In this document: positions 49,686 through 58,851 of the stretch, in pieces | Layout of the letters: each line of letters begins with the position of its first letter | Position numbering within the stretch: the stretch's first letter is position 1 | DNA from: an uncultured Eubacteriales bacterium | GTDB taxonomy: Bacteria; Bacillota; Clostridia; Christensenellales; CAG-138 | Assembly: GCA_900545265.1 (NCBI GenBank) | Contig: UQYI01000016.1 | Location: 1-61,365, forward strand | DNA: 61,365 nt | Reading direction: 5' to 3' | The notes under the pieces: model-generated | Database searches by the model: none | The model's input: the letters and a program-made list of their open reading frames with translations, nothing else | What the model was told of the DNA's origin: nothing | Made by a program: the position numbers and the translations under genes

Positions 49686-50357
49686 ATGTTCCGTTCGTTT
49701 TTTGCCGTATTTGTATTTGATCTGCTGCTGGCCATGTACGCCACCAGCCCCCGGGGGAACCGCCGCTTTTACGCCGTGGTCAAAAGCCTGCTCATGCCCC
49801 TGCTGTTCCTTTCCTGCTGCTATTTGGTGGAAGAACCGCCCATGCTGCCCATGTGGGCCCTGGCTTTTGGCTTTATGGGGGATGTGCTGCTGCTTAACGG
49901 CCCCAGCAAAAAACGTTTTGCCCTGGGAATGCTGGCCTTCGCCGCAGGACACATCAGTTATACGGTGTGCTGCCTGAAATATGTAAAAGGTGCGCAGCCG
50001 GTAGATGTGGCCATCAGCTGTGTGTTCCTGCTTTTATATCTGCTGTTTTTCTTTGCAGGGCGTCCGCGGCTCACCGCCCTGAAAGGGCCCCTGCAGGGTG
50101 CCGCCTGCGTATATGCCTTTATGCTGGCTTTAATGGGCTTTTCCGCCACGCTGTGTTACCTGACCACCCGTAATCATTGGGCCGGACTGACCCTGCTGGG
50201 CGCGGTGCTGTTCATTCTTTCTGATTCACTTCTGTCCATGCAGAAGTTCCGCAAACAAACCAAATGGGGAAACACAGCCGTTATCGGCACCTATGGGGCG
50301 GCCCAGGCCTGTATGAGCATTGGTTTGACTCTACTGCTCTGCCCCCCACTCATGTGA
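49686..50357 (+). CDS. YhhN-family membrane protein (lysoplasmalogenase-like)
   Basis: 223 residues with 7-8 membrane helices. AFGFMGDVLLLNG and the late FILSDSLLSMQKF match the conserved acidic positions of the YhhN/TMEM86 family, whose animal members hydrolyse lysoplasmalogens. The first ATG is at 49686. The frame is open far upstream but offers no start codon with a site. AAGGA lies about 27 nt before the ATG, separated from it by a small GCGCC/GGCGC hairpin that could bring the two together. First gene of a run with rmuC, 22 nt apart. Confidence 0.85.
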   Translation: MFRSFFAVFVFDLLLAMYATSPRGNRRFYAVVKSLLMPLLFLSCCYLVEEPPMLPMWALAFGFMGDVLLLNGPSKKRFALGMLAFAAGHISYTVCCLKYVKGAQPVDVAISCVFLLLYLLFFFAGRPRLTALKGPLQGAACVYAFMLALMGFSATLCYLTTRNHWAGLTLLGAVLFILSDSLLSMQKFRKQTKWGNTAVIGTYGAAQACMSIGLTLLLCPPLM

Positions 50358-50379
50358 TCACTTAATAAAGGAGGCTCCC

Positions 50380-51876
50380 ATGGAACTGACCATACTTATC
50401 CTCTTTCTCTGCGCCCTGATTTTGGTCCTTCTGTTTCTGCTGCTTATGATGGAGCTGCGCCGGGGCCGCCGCCGGGACAAGGCCGATGCGGATCTGCGTG
50501 TTATGATCGAAGAGCAGCAGCAGGAGCTGACCCGGGACCTGAGCGAAGCCCTGTCCAGCCAGCGGCAGGAGCTTTCCGATGCTTTTCGGGGCTCCTTTGC
50601 CGATTACGGAAAATTCATGTCCGATACACAGCGATCCGCCTTTGAACAGCAGGACCGAGCCATGCAGGCATTCCGCCAGGGAACGGAGAACCGTCTTGCC
50701 GCTTTTGAGAAAGCCAGCAGTGCCCAGCTTGCCGTGCTGCGGGAAACGCTGGAAAACCGGCTTTCCGTTTTTGAGAAAACCAACGCCCAGAACCTTACGG
50801 CCATCCGGGAAACCATGGAAAGCCGCATTGCCGCCCTTGAGAAGCGCAGCGGAGAAGACATGACCGCCGTACGCAGCACCATGGAGCAGCGGCTGACAGG
50901 GTTTGAAAAAAACAGCCTGCAGCAGTTGGCGGATATCCGCACCACCATGGAAAACCGTATCACCGCCATGCAGCAGGACAATAACCGCCGCCTGACGGAA
51001 ATGCAGCAGGTGGTAGACGAAAAGCTCCAGAAAACTCTGGAAAACCGCATCACCAAGAGCTTTGAGCTGGTGCAGAAGCAGTTGGAAGAGGTATACAAAG
51101 GATTAGGCGAGATGCAGACCGTGGCTGCCGGCGTAACGGATCTGAAAAAGGTGCTCTCCAATGTCAAGACCCGGGGGATCCTGGGAGAGATCCAGCTGGG
51201 CTCCATTCTGGAAGAAATACTTTCTCCCGAACAGTACGCCCGGAATGTAAACACCCGCAAAGGCAGCCGGGATGTGGTGGAATATGCCATCAAACTCCCC
51301 GGCACGGGCGAGGGCCCCGTATATTTGCCCATTGACGCCAAATTCCCCGGAGATACTTACGCCGCCCTGGTAGACGCCTACGATACCGGCAGCGCCGAAG
51401 CCGTTTCTGCGGCAGCCAGCGCCCTTACTGCCCGGCTCCGCCAGGAAGCCAAGGATATTTCCACAAAGTACATCGATCCCCCCTGCACTACAGATTTCGC
51501 CATACTCTTTTTACCCTTTGAAGGACTGTATGCCGAAGCTGTGAACCGGGGCATGGTAGAAGAACTGCAGCGCAAATACAAAGTCAATCTGGCAGGCCCC
51601 AGCACCATGGCGGCCCTGCTGAACAGCCTGCAGATGGGCTTCAAGACTCTGGCCATTCAGAAGCGTTCCGGAGAAGTCTGGTCTATCCTTCGGGCGGTAA
51701 AAACGGAATTTGACAAGTTTGGTGAGGTGCTGGAAGCCTCTCAAAAGCATTTGCAGCAGGTCAGCGGAGATCTGGATCAGCTGATCGGCACCCGCACCCG
51801 CCAGATCCGCTCCAAGCTCAAAGGTGTGGAAAAGTATGAAGAGGGACTCCTGCCCGAAGAAACCCCTTTGGTTTGA
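50380..51876 (+). CDS. rmuC: DNA recombination protein RmuC
   Basis: 498 residues. N-terminal membrane anchor (about 4-24), a long coiled coil (about 40-260), and the RmuC nuclease-like domain (about 265-450) with VKTRGILGEIQLGSILEEIL, then LPIDAKFPGDTYAALVDAY and FAILFLPFEGLYAEA. RmuC limits rearrangements at inverted repeats in E. coli; its exact enzymatic activity is unclear. The coiled coil here contains five near-exact 22-residue repeats (109-218), each opening with FEK or a variant. AGGAGG precedes the ATG. Confidence 0.95.
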   Translation: MELTILILFLCALILVLLFLLLMMELRRGRRRDKADADLRVMIEEQQQELTRDLSEALSSQRQELSDAFRGSFADYGKFMSDTQRSAFEQQDRAMQAFRQGTENRLAAFEKASSAQLAVLRETLENRLSVFEKTNAQNLTAIRETMESRIAALEKRSGEDMTAVRSTMEQRLTGFEKNSLQQLADIRTTMENRITAMQQDNNRRLTEMQQVVDEKLQKTLENRITKSFELVQKQLEEVYKGLGEMQTVAAGVTDLKKVLSNVKTRGILGEIQLGSILEEILSPEQYARNVNTRKGSRDVVEYAIKLPGTGEGPVYLPIDAKFPGDTYAALVDAYDTGSAEAVSAAASALTARLRQEAKDISTKYIDPPCTTDFAILFLPFEGLYAEAVNRGMVEELQRKYKVNLAGPSTMAALLNSLQMGFKTLAIQKRSGEVWSILRAVKTEFDKFGEVLEASQKHLQQVSGDLDQLIGTRTRQIRSKLKGVEKYEEGLLPEETPLV

Positions 51877-51913
51877 GCTCACCCTGCCTGCAGTTCTAAC
51901 GAAGGTATAAAGC

Positions 51914-52657
51914 ATGCTCCTGTATTTTTCTGCCACGGGCAACTGCAAATATGTGGCCCAGCGGCTGGCCGCCGCGTATAATGAGAAAGCGATATCCATA
52001 CTGGACTGCCTTCATCAGGAACAATATGATTTTTCGGAAAGCACCATAGGTATCGTTTTCCCCACCTATTTCTGGGGCTTGCCCAGCTTGGTGCAGGAAT
52101 TTCTGGAAAAGGCTTCCTTTCAAACGGACTATCTTTATTTTATTGCCACCTATGGTACCACTCCCGGAGCGGCCGGCCATATGGCGGCCCAGGCCATACG
52201 CGGCCGATCCGTCGACGCTTTTTATTCCGTAAAGATGCCCGACACCTGGACACCCCTGTTTGATTTGTCTTCCCCCGGAAAGGTCGCTGCGTTTACAAAA
52301 ACTACGGAAGCGGAGATCGATACTATCCTCCGCTGCGTTCAAAGTCGGTACACCAACAGCCATATGTCTCCCCGCGTACCGTTACTCATGGCAAAGTGCT
52401 TCGCCCAGCCCTTTTATCATTCCAAAGCCAGGCGGACCGCTCACTTTCATGTGGAACAAAGCTGCATTGGCTGCGGCCTGTGCCAGAAGATCTGTCCCGC
52501 TCAAGCCATTCGGCTGGAAAACCGAAAACCCGTATGGGTCAAAGAAAAATGTGTCCTGTGTCTGGGATGCCTGCACCGCTGCCCCCGGTTTGCCATTCAA
52601 TATGGCAAGCATACCCAAGCCCACGGGCAGTATGTTAACCCTCATGTAAAGCTGTAG
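51914..52657 (+). CDS. EFR1-type flavodoxin/ferredoxin fusion protein
   Basis: 247 residues. N-terminal flavodoxin-like domain (MLLYFSATGNCKYVAQRLA as FMN phosphate loop, FPTYFWGLPSLVQEF) and a C-terminal pair of 4Fe-4S clusters (CIGCGLCQKICPAQAIRL and CVLCLGCLHRCPRFAI). This is the domain set of EFR1-family ferredoxins, which couple FMN and Fe-S centres for low-potential electron transfer in anaerobes. AAGGTATAAAGC precedes the ATG at short distance, a weak site. Encoded between rmuC and a truncated sensor gene in the same direction. Redox partner unknown. Confidence 0.9.
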   Translation: MLLYFSATGNCKYVAQRLAAAYNEKAISILDCLHQEQYDFSESTIGIVFPTYFWGLPSLVQEFLEKASFQTDYLYFIATYGTTPGAAGHMAAQAIRGRSVDAFYSVKMPDTWTPLFDLSSPGKVAAFTKTTEAEIDTILRCVQSRYTNSHMSPRVPLLMAKCFAQPFYHSKARRTAHFHVEQSCIGCGLCQKICPAQAIRLENRKPVWVKEKCVLCLGCLHRCPRFAIQYGKHTQAHGQYVNPHVKL

Positions 52658-52671
52658 GAGAAAGAAGCTAT

Positions 52672-53877
52672 ATGAAAAACACCGCATATTCCCGAATCAC
52701 ACGCCTGCTTGCCTTCTCCCTTTTGGGGCTATGGCTGCTGTTCAGTCTTTGCCTTACGGTGGTCACCGCTCAGGAGATCTATGATGCGCTTTATGAACAA
52801 AGCTATGCATATGCGGCTTCCGTAAGCCAAAGCGGTTCGCTGCCGGAGTTTTATGATCCTTCTTCCGTCCGCTATGGATACCAGTACGAACGGCCGGACT
52901 TTTTCGAATATGAACTGCTCCTTGCCATGGGTAGAAAACTTTCCGCCTCCTATCACACCATTGGTCACTATGACACCGGAGACAGGGATAAGCTCATCCG
53001 GAATATTTCCTATCCTCTGGAAACCGCCATTTTACTGTATGACGCCAAGGGCGATCTGCTGCACAGCAGCGCAGACGATATCCTGTATTTTCCTTACTGT
53101 ACCCAGGAAGAATGGCAGGCCGGAATGGATGCCGTTTTTGGACCCCGCTACGGCTGGATCGACATCAGCCAAGGAAAAAACGCCGACTGGAAGGAGGATC
53201 CCTACCGCCGCTTCCGAACCATCTATGCCGGGGTACACAATCTGGAGGATCTGGCCGCCCTGCGTGTGACAGGATATTTTGAAGGCACCGAGCTCAAGCC
53301 CGTGGTGATGCACTACGTTACCGAAAGCCTTATCTGGAACGTGGTAGAAGAAGACGATCGCTTTTCTCTGGAAGGGGGCACCTCCTCTTTTCTTCTTTCC
53401 CAACTGGATAAGGCTGAACTGCTGGACTGGCAGCTTCAGTTTGATCACAGCGATGCATATGAAAAAGACAGCCTTGTGACCGTCTATATCACCTATCCGG
53501 AAATGTGGAGTTCCTCTGACGATCCGCTTACCTACGGCGAACAGCCCTATGAAAATCTGGCCGCTTTGACCCAGGCTCTGGATCTGCCATTTGAAAGCAC
53601 CGCCGAATATTACAGTCACAGTCGTTTTTCCCTTACGGAATTGCTGTTATTCGACCATCGTTCCTTCCCTGCACTTTCCACAGATGGGCAGCCGCTGCAG
53701 GAAAGTGAAGATACACCGGCCCTCTATCTTGTGACCGCCGTAAGAAGCAATCCGCTTGCCTGTGCCGCGTCCGCACTGCGCAATCTCTATGCCGCATCCG
53801 GTATGGTAACACTGCTGCTGTTCTTACTGCTGCGCAGCAGTATCAAAAAACGGTTTCTTATAGATGCCCAACACTAA
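52672..53877 (+). CDS. Two-helix sensor protein lacking its kinase domain
   Basis: 401 residues. N-terminal helix (about 9-31), a large extracytoplasmic domain (about 32-365, rich in aromatic and acidic residues) and a C-terminal helix (about 375-393) followed only by SSIKKRFLIDAQH. This is the topology of a transmembrane histidine kinase sensor, with the frame ending exactly where HAMP and kinase domains would start. About 90 nt of non-coding DNA follow before a convergent gene. It looks like a 3'-truncated kinase gene, although a stand-alone surface sensor is possible. Ribosome site AGGAG at 52656-52660. No domain family recognised. Confidence 0.7.
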   Translation: MKNTAYSRITRLLAFSLLGLWLLFSLCLTVVTAQEIYDALYEQSYAYAASVSQSGSLPEFYDPSSVRYGYQYERPDFFEYELLLAMGRKLSASYHTIGHYDTGDRDKLIRNISYPLETAILLYDAKGDLLHSSADDILYFPYCTQEEWQAGMDAVFGPRYGWIDISQGKNADWKEDPYRRFRTIYAGVHNLEDLAALRVTGYFEGTELKPVVMHYVTESLIWNVVEEDDRFSLEGGTSSFLLSQLDKAELLDWQLQFDHSDAYEKDSLVTVYITYPEMWSSSDDPLTYGEQPYENLAALTQALDLPFESTAEYYSHSRFSLTELLLFDHRSFPALSTDGQPLQESEDTPALYLVTAVRSNPLACAASALRNLYAASGMVTLLLFLLLRSSIKKRFLIDAQH

Positions 53878-53966
53878 AAATGGTCTTGCCCCGCATGCAG
53901 CGGTGCCCGGATACAATGCGATTTGTATCAGGCTGCTCCTGATGCGTCAAAGCGTCCTCCGCATTC

Positions 53967-56465
53967 TCAACGCGGCAGCAGTCCTTCCGTTTGGGTTCTC
54001 AATTTTCCCGCCAACTCTTTCTCCAAAAGAGCCGCGATCCGCTCCAACAGCGCCACCGTGCCCACATCATAGCCTCCTCTGGCAAAGCGGCAGCGATCCC
54101 CTTCCATCAAAAACAGCAGCGGAAAATCTCCCGGCTCCAAAAACAGGGTTCGAGCCAGGAGTGCCTGTGCGTCCTCTTCATCCCAATACAGATGAGCCTG
54201 CGGGCAGGTTTTCAAAAAGCGTAAAAGCGTTTCCTCCTTTGCAGAAGTCCCTGCAGGCAATACCAGACACAGTTCTGCCTTCCGCAGCAGGGTCTGCCCT
54301 TCCTCCCGCAATTCGTTGAGAATGTGAGCCGTAGGTTCTTCTCCGGGGCGGATAAACAGCAGCAGCGCCAGCCCTGCATCCGGTATGGGCACGGTGACGC
54401 TCTCTTTCTCTTCCATCAGCGATATCTGCGGTACAGGGACGCTTTGCAGCATATCCTTCAGATCCGCTGCGGGCATGGTCAGGGACTCCTGATGCATTTC
54501 CCCTTCCTTCAAAGCAAAATACCGTCGCATAAAGCGCTGTGTGCCGTTGGGCAGCCGATGCACACACATGAGCCGGTACTCTCCCGCAGGCAGATCCATG
54601 GGAGTGCCCGTCTCCCCGTGGGGCAGAAGCATAAACCCTTCTTCCTTCCGAATAGCCAGGCTCCAGTTCCCGTCGTACTGCCAATTTCCCTCCCCGGTTA
54701 CCAGCAGGGTGCCCGCAGGCCTCGGAAATACCCGGGCGAAGGTTTCTCCCGCAAGATACTCCGCTTCCCCCGTGCACGGATTCAGCCGAGCTCCCACCCC
54801 CAGATCCCGCAGCAGGGCCACAGCCGAAATATCCTTTTCTCTGCTTTCAAGCCCCCATACCCGGCACCATTCTTCCAGGAAAAGAGTCTTTTTCCATACT
54901 GTTTCCATGGATACGGGCGATGCTTTCACCTGCCGCCGTTCCTCTTCCGTAAGGGAAACGCCCAGTTTTCCGCGCCAGGGATATAGTTTTTCCAGCGCTA
55001 CCCTGGGGCAGAGCACATATCGTTTGAACAGTTCTTCCCGGCCCTTATAGTCGGGCAGATACTGCATGGCTCCCTTTAGATGTGTCAATAAGGCAGATGC
55101 TGGGGTATCCCGCAAATCCTTCTCCCCAAGGGTATCCAGCAGCTCTTCAGCCCAAAGCCCTGCCAGCGCTTCTCCTTCCCGAAGATAAGCTCCTATCTCC
55201 CCGGCATTGCCGCAGGCGGTTTTCAGCCAGGGCAGTTGACGCTCGGAAGGCATGCAGGCTTCCACCGCTTCTTTATATTGTGCCTTCTGCCGTTTATAGC
55301 GCATCCCTCCCGCCTGTATGCAGAACGTTCGGTTTTCTTCTTTGGCTTCTTTGGATACGGCAGGGCCGGGATTTATGCGCACCGGAGGAGGATAAAATTC
55401 CCCCTCTTCCGGCTCCTGCTGTGTTTTTGTCAGGGGCAAACGCACAAAATCATCCTTCCGGGTATCTGCATCCGCTGCCGCCAGCAGGTTTTCACAAAAT
55501 GCCTCCACGTGCAGGCTCCCCAACCCACATACAATGGACGACCGGCCCTTTTCATCGGCGGTAAGGCGGGCCATGTCTCTGTAACCGGCCATGTTCAGTA
55601 TTTGCAGATGCAGCAATGCTCCTGCTGCGGGAGTACCGTCAGGCAGCAGGGTCTCCACCGTCAAGCGGCGCACCGGGGCATATCGGTGGGTCTCGTTATA
55701 CAAATAAGCGTCCCCCCACTTTTCTATCAATGCCTCGCCCTTCAGCGCCTCTCCCCTGAAATCAGAAAAAGTACGGGTATGCATGAGCATGGAGCGGGCG
55801 AAAGCCGCCAGAAACCACCCCTTGTCCAATACGGGCTCCGGTTCACAGGCCCCCATAAAGTGCCATGTTCCGTCTACATATACCTCTACCCAAGCATGGT
55901 TATCGTCACAGTGACTCCACCAGGGGGCGTAAATCTGCCGGGCGGGAAACCCCAGACTCCGCAGCGCACAAACAGCAAAGGTGGATTCCTCCCCGCAACG
56001 GCCCTTGCCTGAGCGGTAAGCGGTCATCGGCCCTTCCGTGCGGCCGTCGGAAGCCTGATAACTCACCTGTTCACAGCACCAGCGGTTGCAGCAGAGAACC
56101 GCCTCCCGCTGGTTCATCCCCTGTACTCGGGGCCACAGCCGTTCCCGAAAAAAGCCGCGAACAGGCTCCAGCGTCTCGTTGTTCACCCGAGGATACAGCA
56201 CAAAATGCACAAACAGGTCTTCCGGCAGCTGCCGGTTCCACGGATCCCTGTCTCTCAGTTCCAATGCCAGACAGCACTCTTCCAGCAGCGCTTCATACGG
56301 TGCCAGAAAAACATCCCCCAGTGGCAGCGTGCCGTATAAAAACTCCGCAGCCACCCGGAGATCCCCGGAAAGCCCCTCTGTCTTTTCCGTTATACCGGCA
56401 GGCAGCTCTTGTATCCGGTGCAAAAAGTGATTATGCGCGTGACGGACAAAGTCTTCTGAGAACAT
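53967..56465 (-). CDS. Large transglutaminase-like protein with C-terminal thioredoxin-like domain
   Basis: 832 residues, no signal peptide. The transglutaminase core (about 120-225) has Cys157 in SGKGRCGEESTFAV, His190 in WWSHCDDNHAWVEVYVDGTW and, where the third residue of the triad is expected, FMGACEPEP. A carboxypeptidase-regulatory-like beta domain (about 265-340) and a long middle region follow. The last ~130 residues (LALLLFIRPGEEPTAHIL to the end) have the pattern of a thioredoxin fold without redox cysteines. Probably cleaves or crosslinks a peptide or glycopeptide substrate. Its ATG lies 4 nt after the fucosidase stop, so the two are coupled, suggesting a joint role in host glycoprotein use. 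Confidence 0.8.
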   Translation of the reverse strand: MFSEDFVRHAHNHFLHRIQELPAGITEKTEGLSGDLRVAAEFLYGTLPLGDVFLAPYEALLEECCLALELRDRDPWNRQLPEDLFVHFVLYPRVNNETLEPVRGFFRERLWPRVQGMNQREAVLCCNRWCCEQVSYQASDGRTEGPMTAYRSGKGRCGEESTFAVCALRSLGFPARQIYAPWWSHCDDNHAWVEVYVDGTWHFMGACEPEPVLDKGWFLAAFARSMLMHTRTFSDFRGEALKGEALIEKWGDAYLYNETHRYAPVRRLTVETLLPDGTPAAGALLHLQILNMAGYRDMARLTADEKGRSSIVCGLGSLHVEAFCENLLAAADADTRKDDFVRLPLTKTQQEPEEGEFYPPPVRINPGPAVSKEAKEENRTFCIQAGGMRYKRQKAQYKEAVEACMPSERQLPWLKTACGNAGEIGAYLREGEALAGLWAEELLDTLGEKDLRDTPASALLTHLKGAMQYLPDYKGREELFKRYVLCPRVALEKLYPWRGKLGVSLTEEERRQVKASPVSMETVWKKTLFLEEWCRVWGLESREKDISAVALLRDLGVGARLNPCTGEAEYLAGETFARVFPRPAGTLLVTGEGNWQYDGNWSLAIRKEEGFMLLPHGETGTPMDLPAGEYRLMCVHRLPNGTQRFMRRYFALKEGEMHQESLTMPAADLKDMLQSVPVPQISLMEEKESVTVPIPDAGLALLLFIRPGEEPTAHILNELREEGQTLLRKAELCLVLPAGTSAKEETLLRFLKTCPQAHLYWDEEDAQALLARTLFLEPGDFPLLFLMEGDRCRFARGGYDVGTVALLERIAALLEKELAGKLRTQTEGLLPR

Positions 56466-56468
56466 AGC

Positions 56469-57779
56469 TTACGCCTCCTCCAAAAGCACCTTGAGTACCG
56501 TATCATCCCCGTCAGGAAGTACAGGATCCGGCCCCAGATCTGCAAACGCCATATCCGGATAGTCACTGTGCACCCAGCTGACAGAAAGGGGGATCTCCCG
56601 CCCATCCTGCAGCAGGCGCATGGCGCGGATCTTTTCTGCGGGAATACCATACAATGGCAGCGGACCAAGTGCGTTTTCATAGATATGCAGGTACAGCACA
56701 TTTTCCCTGCGGGTGATGCGTCCCCACTCCGGTTTTTCCATGCCGCTGGGGCCGCAGCCGCGGATACTTTCCCCGTTTATTTGCATCCATTGCCCCAGAT
56801 ATTTAAGAGTATCCATCGCCTGCCGGGGGATACGTCCATTGCCGTCCGGGCCTACGTTCAAAAGGAAGTTGCCTCCCTTGCTGACACATTCCACCAGTTT
56901 TTTCAGCAGAAGCGGTGCCGGCTTATACCAGGTATCCCCGGCACAATAGCCCCAGCTATGATTCATGGTGGTACAGGTCTCCCAATACAGAGGACGCCCC
57001 TGGGGGTCAAAAAGTCCTTCCGGCGGCACCATGCGCTCCGGGCTGACAAAATCTCCGTGGCAGGGAGCAGGCTCTCCCTGTGCCAGAGAACCAAAGCCCT
57101 CCCCGCTGACTTCCAGACGGTTGTTCAGCAATATTCCGGGCTGAAGGGTACGCACCATATCGGCCAGTTCATCGGCCCGCCACGCTTCTCCCCGCAACTG
57201 ATTATAGGAAAAGTCGAACCACAGCACATCCAGCCTTCCATAGCGGGTGAACAGTTCCTTCACCTGCCCATGCATATAGGCAAGGTAGCGCTCAAAATCC
57301 CGTTCTTCATTGGAAGCAGCAGGATCGCTGCGCATGGGATGGTACCTATCTCCATGATGCGGAAAATCCGGATGATGCCAGTCGATCAGGGAATAATACA
57401 GTCCCACCTTTAAACCGGCCTCCCGGCCCGCTTCCAGAAATTCCCGGACGATATCCCGCCCCATAGGAGTATTGGTGCTCTTAAAATCCGTCAGTTCACT
57501 GTCAAACAGACAAAAGCCATCATGGTGCTTGGCGGTCAGAATCACATAGCCCATCCCCGCCTCTTTAGCCGCCTGCACCCAGGCTTTCGGCTCTGCTGCA
57601 GAAGGATCAAATTCCCGAAAGAACGGCATATACTTCTCCTCCGGCATCCGTTCATTGCTGCGCACCCATTCCCCCCTGGCAGGAACGGCATAAAGCCCCC
57701 AGTGAATGAACATGCCAAAGCGAGCCTGCACAAACCATTGCATACGCTTTTCATAAGCGGTGCGTTCAAAGCGATACAT
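56469..57779 (-). CDS. Alpha-L-fucosidase (GH29)
   Basis: 436-residue glycoside hydrolase of family 29. Seen: RFGMFIHWGLYAVPARGEW at the N-terminus, LTAKHHDGFCLFDS, the active-site Asp in RLDVLWFDFSYNQ, and SKGGNFLLNVGPDGNGRIP. It removes terminal L-fucose from glycans. No signal peptide, so it would act on oligosaccharides taken into the cell. Start at the ATG after AAGGAGG; the frame is open upstream without a site. Second gene of cutC-fucosidase-transglutaminase, 28 nt after cutC. Confidence 0.95.
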   Translation of the reverse strand: MYRFERTAYEKRMQWFVQARFGMFIHWGLYAVPARGEWVRSNERMPEEKYMPFFREFDPSAAEPKAWVQAAKEAGMGYVILTAKHHDGFCLFDSELTDFKSTNTPMGRDIVREFLEAGREAGLKVGLYYSLIDWHHPDFPHHGDRYHPMRSDPAASNEERDFERYLAYMHGQVKELFTRYGRLDVLWFDFSYNQLRGEAWRADELADMVRTLQPGILLNNRLEVSGEGFGSLAQGEPAPCHGDFVSPERMVPPEGLFDPQGRPLYWETCTTMNHSWGYCAGDTWYKPAPLLLKKLVECVSKGGNFLLNVGPDGNGRIPRQAMDTLKYLGQWMQINGESIRGCGPSGMEKPEWGRITRRENVLYLHIYENALGPLPLYGIPAEKIRAMRLLQDGREIPLSVSWVHSDYPDMAFADLGPDPVLPDGDDTVLKVLLEEA

Positions 57780-57807
57780 ATTTCCTCCTTGCCTGTTAAA
57801 CGGTGTT

Positions 57808-58578
57808 TTACCGGTCTTTCTTTTGAAGCGTTTCCACCAGGGCACGCACCAGTGCTGTATCTACCCGTTTTACCTGAGATTCCGGCGGCAGCACGTTGCC
57901 GGAAAAAGCAATGCCCCGTGTATTTTGAGCAGAGCAGTCTTCAAAACTGCTATGAGCAGACATATGAACCTGTCTGCAGCCGGTCAAACGCAGCACTTCC
58001 TGCAGATTGTGCAGGCGAATCCCCGCTCCGGGCAGTATCTCTATGCGTCCTGCGGCATACTCCCGCATATGGCGGATGCAGGCCGCCCCCGCCAAAGCCG
58101 TAGGCGCCTGACCGGAGGTGAGTACCCGGGTAACGCCCTGCTCCATAAGCACATCCAGCGCCTTCCGCCAATCCGGCACTACGTCTACAGCTCTGTGGAA
58201 CACACTTTCCCGTCCGTAAGACCGGGTCATCTCTGTAAATACTCGTATACGGGCAGAATCCGGCGTACCATCCTCCCTGAGAAAGCCAAAAACAAGCCCG
58301 GCGGCCCCTTTTCTCAGCAGGGCTTCTCCTTCCCGGCAGGTTACGGAAAACTCCGTTTTATCATAGCAAAAGCCCCCGGCCCGGGGCCGCACCATGGCCA
58401 TAACGGGCTTTCCGGGTGCTTTATCCAACACCTCTTCCAATGTTCCCAAAGTAGGAGTCAAACCGCCGAAAAACAGACAGCTATTAAGTTCTACTCTGTC
58501 CGCTCCTGCCGTAAAGGCAGCAATGGCATCCCCGGCGCTGCCGCAGCATATCTCCAAACATTTTCTCTCCATATCCAT
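57808..58578 (-). CDS. cutC: CutC family protein
   Basis: 256-residue TIM-barrel protein. LEICCGSAGDAIAAFTAGAD, then RVELNSCLFFGGLTPTLG, MVRPRAGGFCYD and LTSGQAPTA identify CutC. The name comes from a proposed copper role in E. coli that has since been questioned; the enzymatic function is unknown, and placement beside a fucosidase hints at carbohydrate metabolism. Start at the ATG following AAGGAG; a second ATG two codons later is possible. First gene of the three-gene operon, with a good promoter upstream. Confidence 0.92.
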   Translation of the reverse strand: MDMERKCLEICCGSAGDAIAAFTAGADRVELNSCLFFGGLTPTLGTLEEVLDKAPGKPVMAMVRPRAGGFCYDKTEFSVTCREGEALLRKGAAGLVFGFLREDGTPDSARIRVFTEMTRSYGRESVFHRAVDVVPDWRKALDVLMEQGVTRVLTSGQAPTALAGAACIRHMREYAAGRIEILPGAGIRLHNLQEVLRLTGCRQVHMSAHSSFEDCSAQNTRGIAFSGNVLPPESQVKRVDTALVRALVETLQKKDR

Positions 58579-58605
58579 AAAGGGTCTCCTTCGCTTTCTG
58601 TCTCC

Positions 58606-58635
58606 ATGATACCCGGGCAAGGGAATCTTTGTCAA
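58606..58635 (-). promoter_or_regulatory. Promoter of the cutC-fucosidase-transglutaminase operon
   Basis: Minus-strand TTGACA (58635-58630), 18-nt spacer, TATCAT (58611-58606), 28 nt before cutC. Confidence 0.75.
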
Positions 58636-58807
58636 CGAATGACCGCATCGCCGGTTGTATTCTCTCCCAATGTGCAGCAAAACCGATACCGGCAGGATTC
58701 GAAAATACCCTTCTCACTTATCCTTATAAACGTAAACGCAGGTGGCAAAAAGATCAGCCGAATTGGCACATCGGTATTTTCCCTGCACCGTGCCCCATAT
58801 GTATATG

Positions 58808-58845
58808 CAAAAACTCGCCGCCTCACAGGAGGGACGAGTTTTTAC
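58808..58845 (-). terminator. Terminator of the mrnC-rlmB-sigH operon
   Basis: Imperfect 16-bp stem with ACTCG/CGAGT at its base and A/T tracts on both sides, 7-44 nt past the sigH stop. Confidence 0.78.
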
Positions 58846-58851
58846 TTGATC

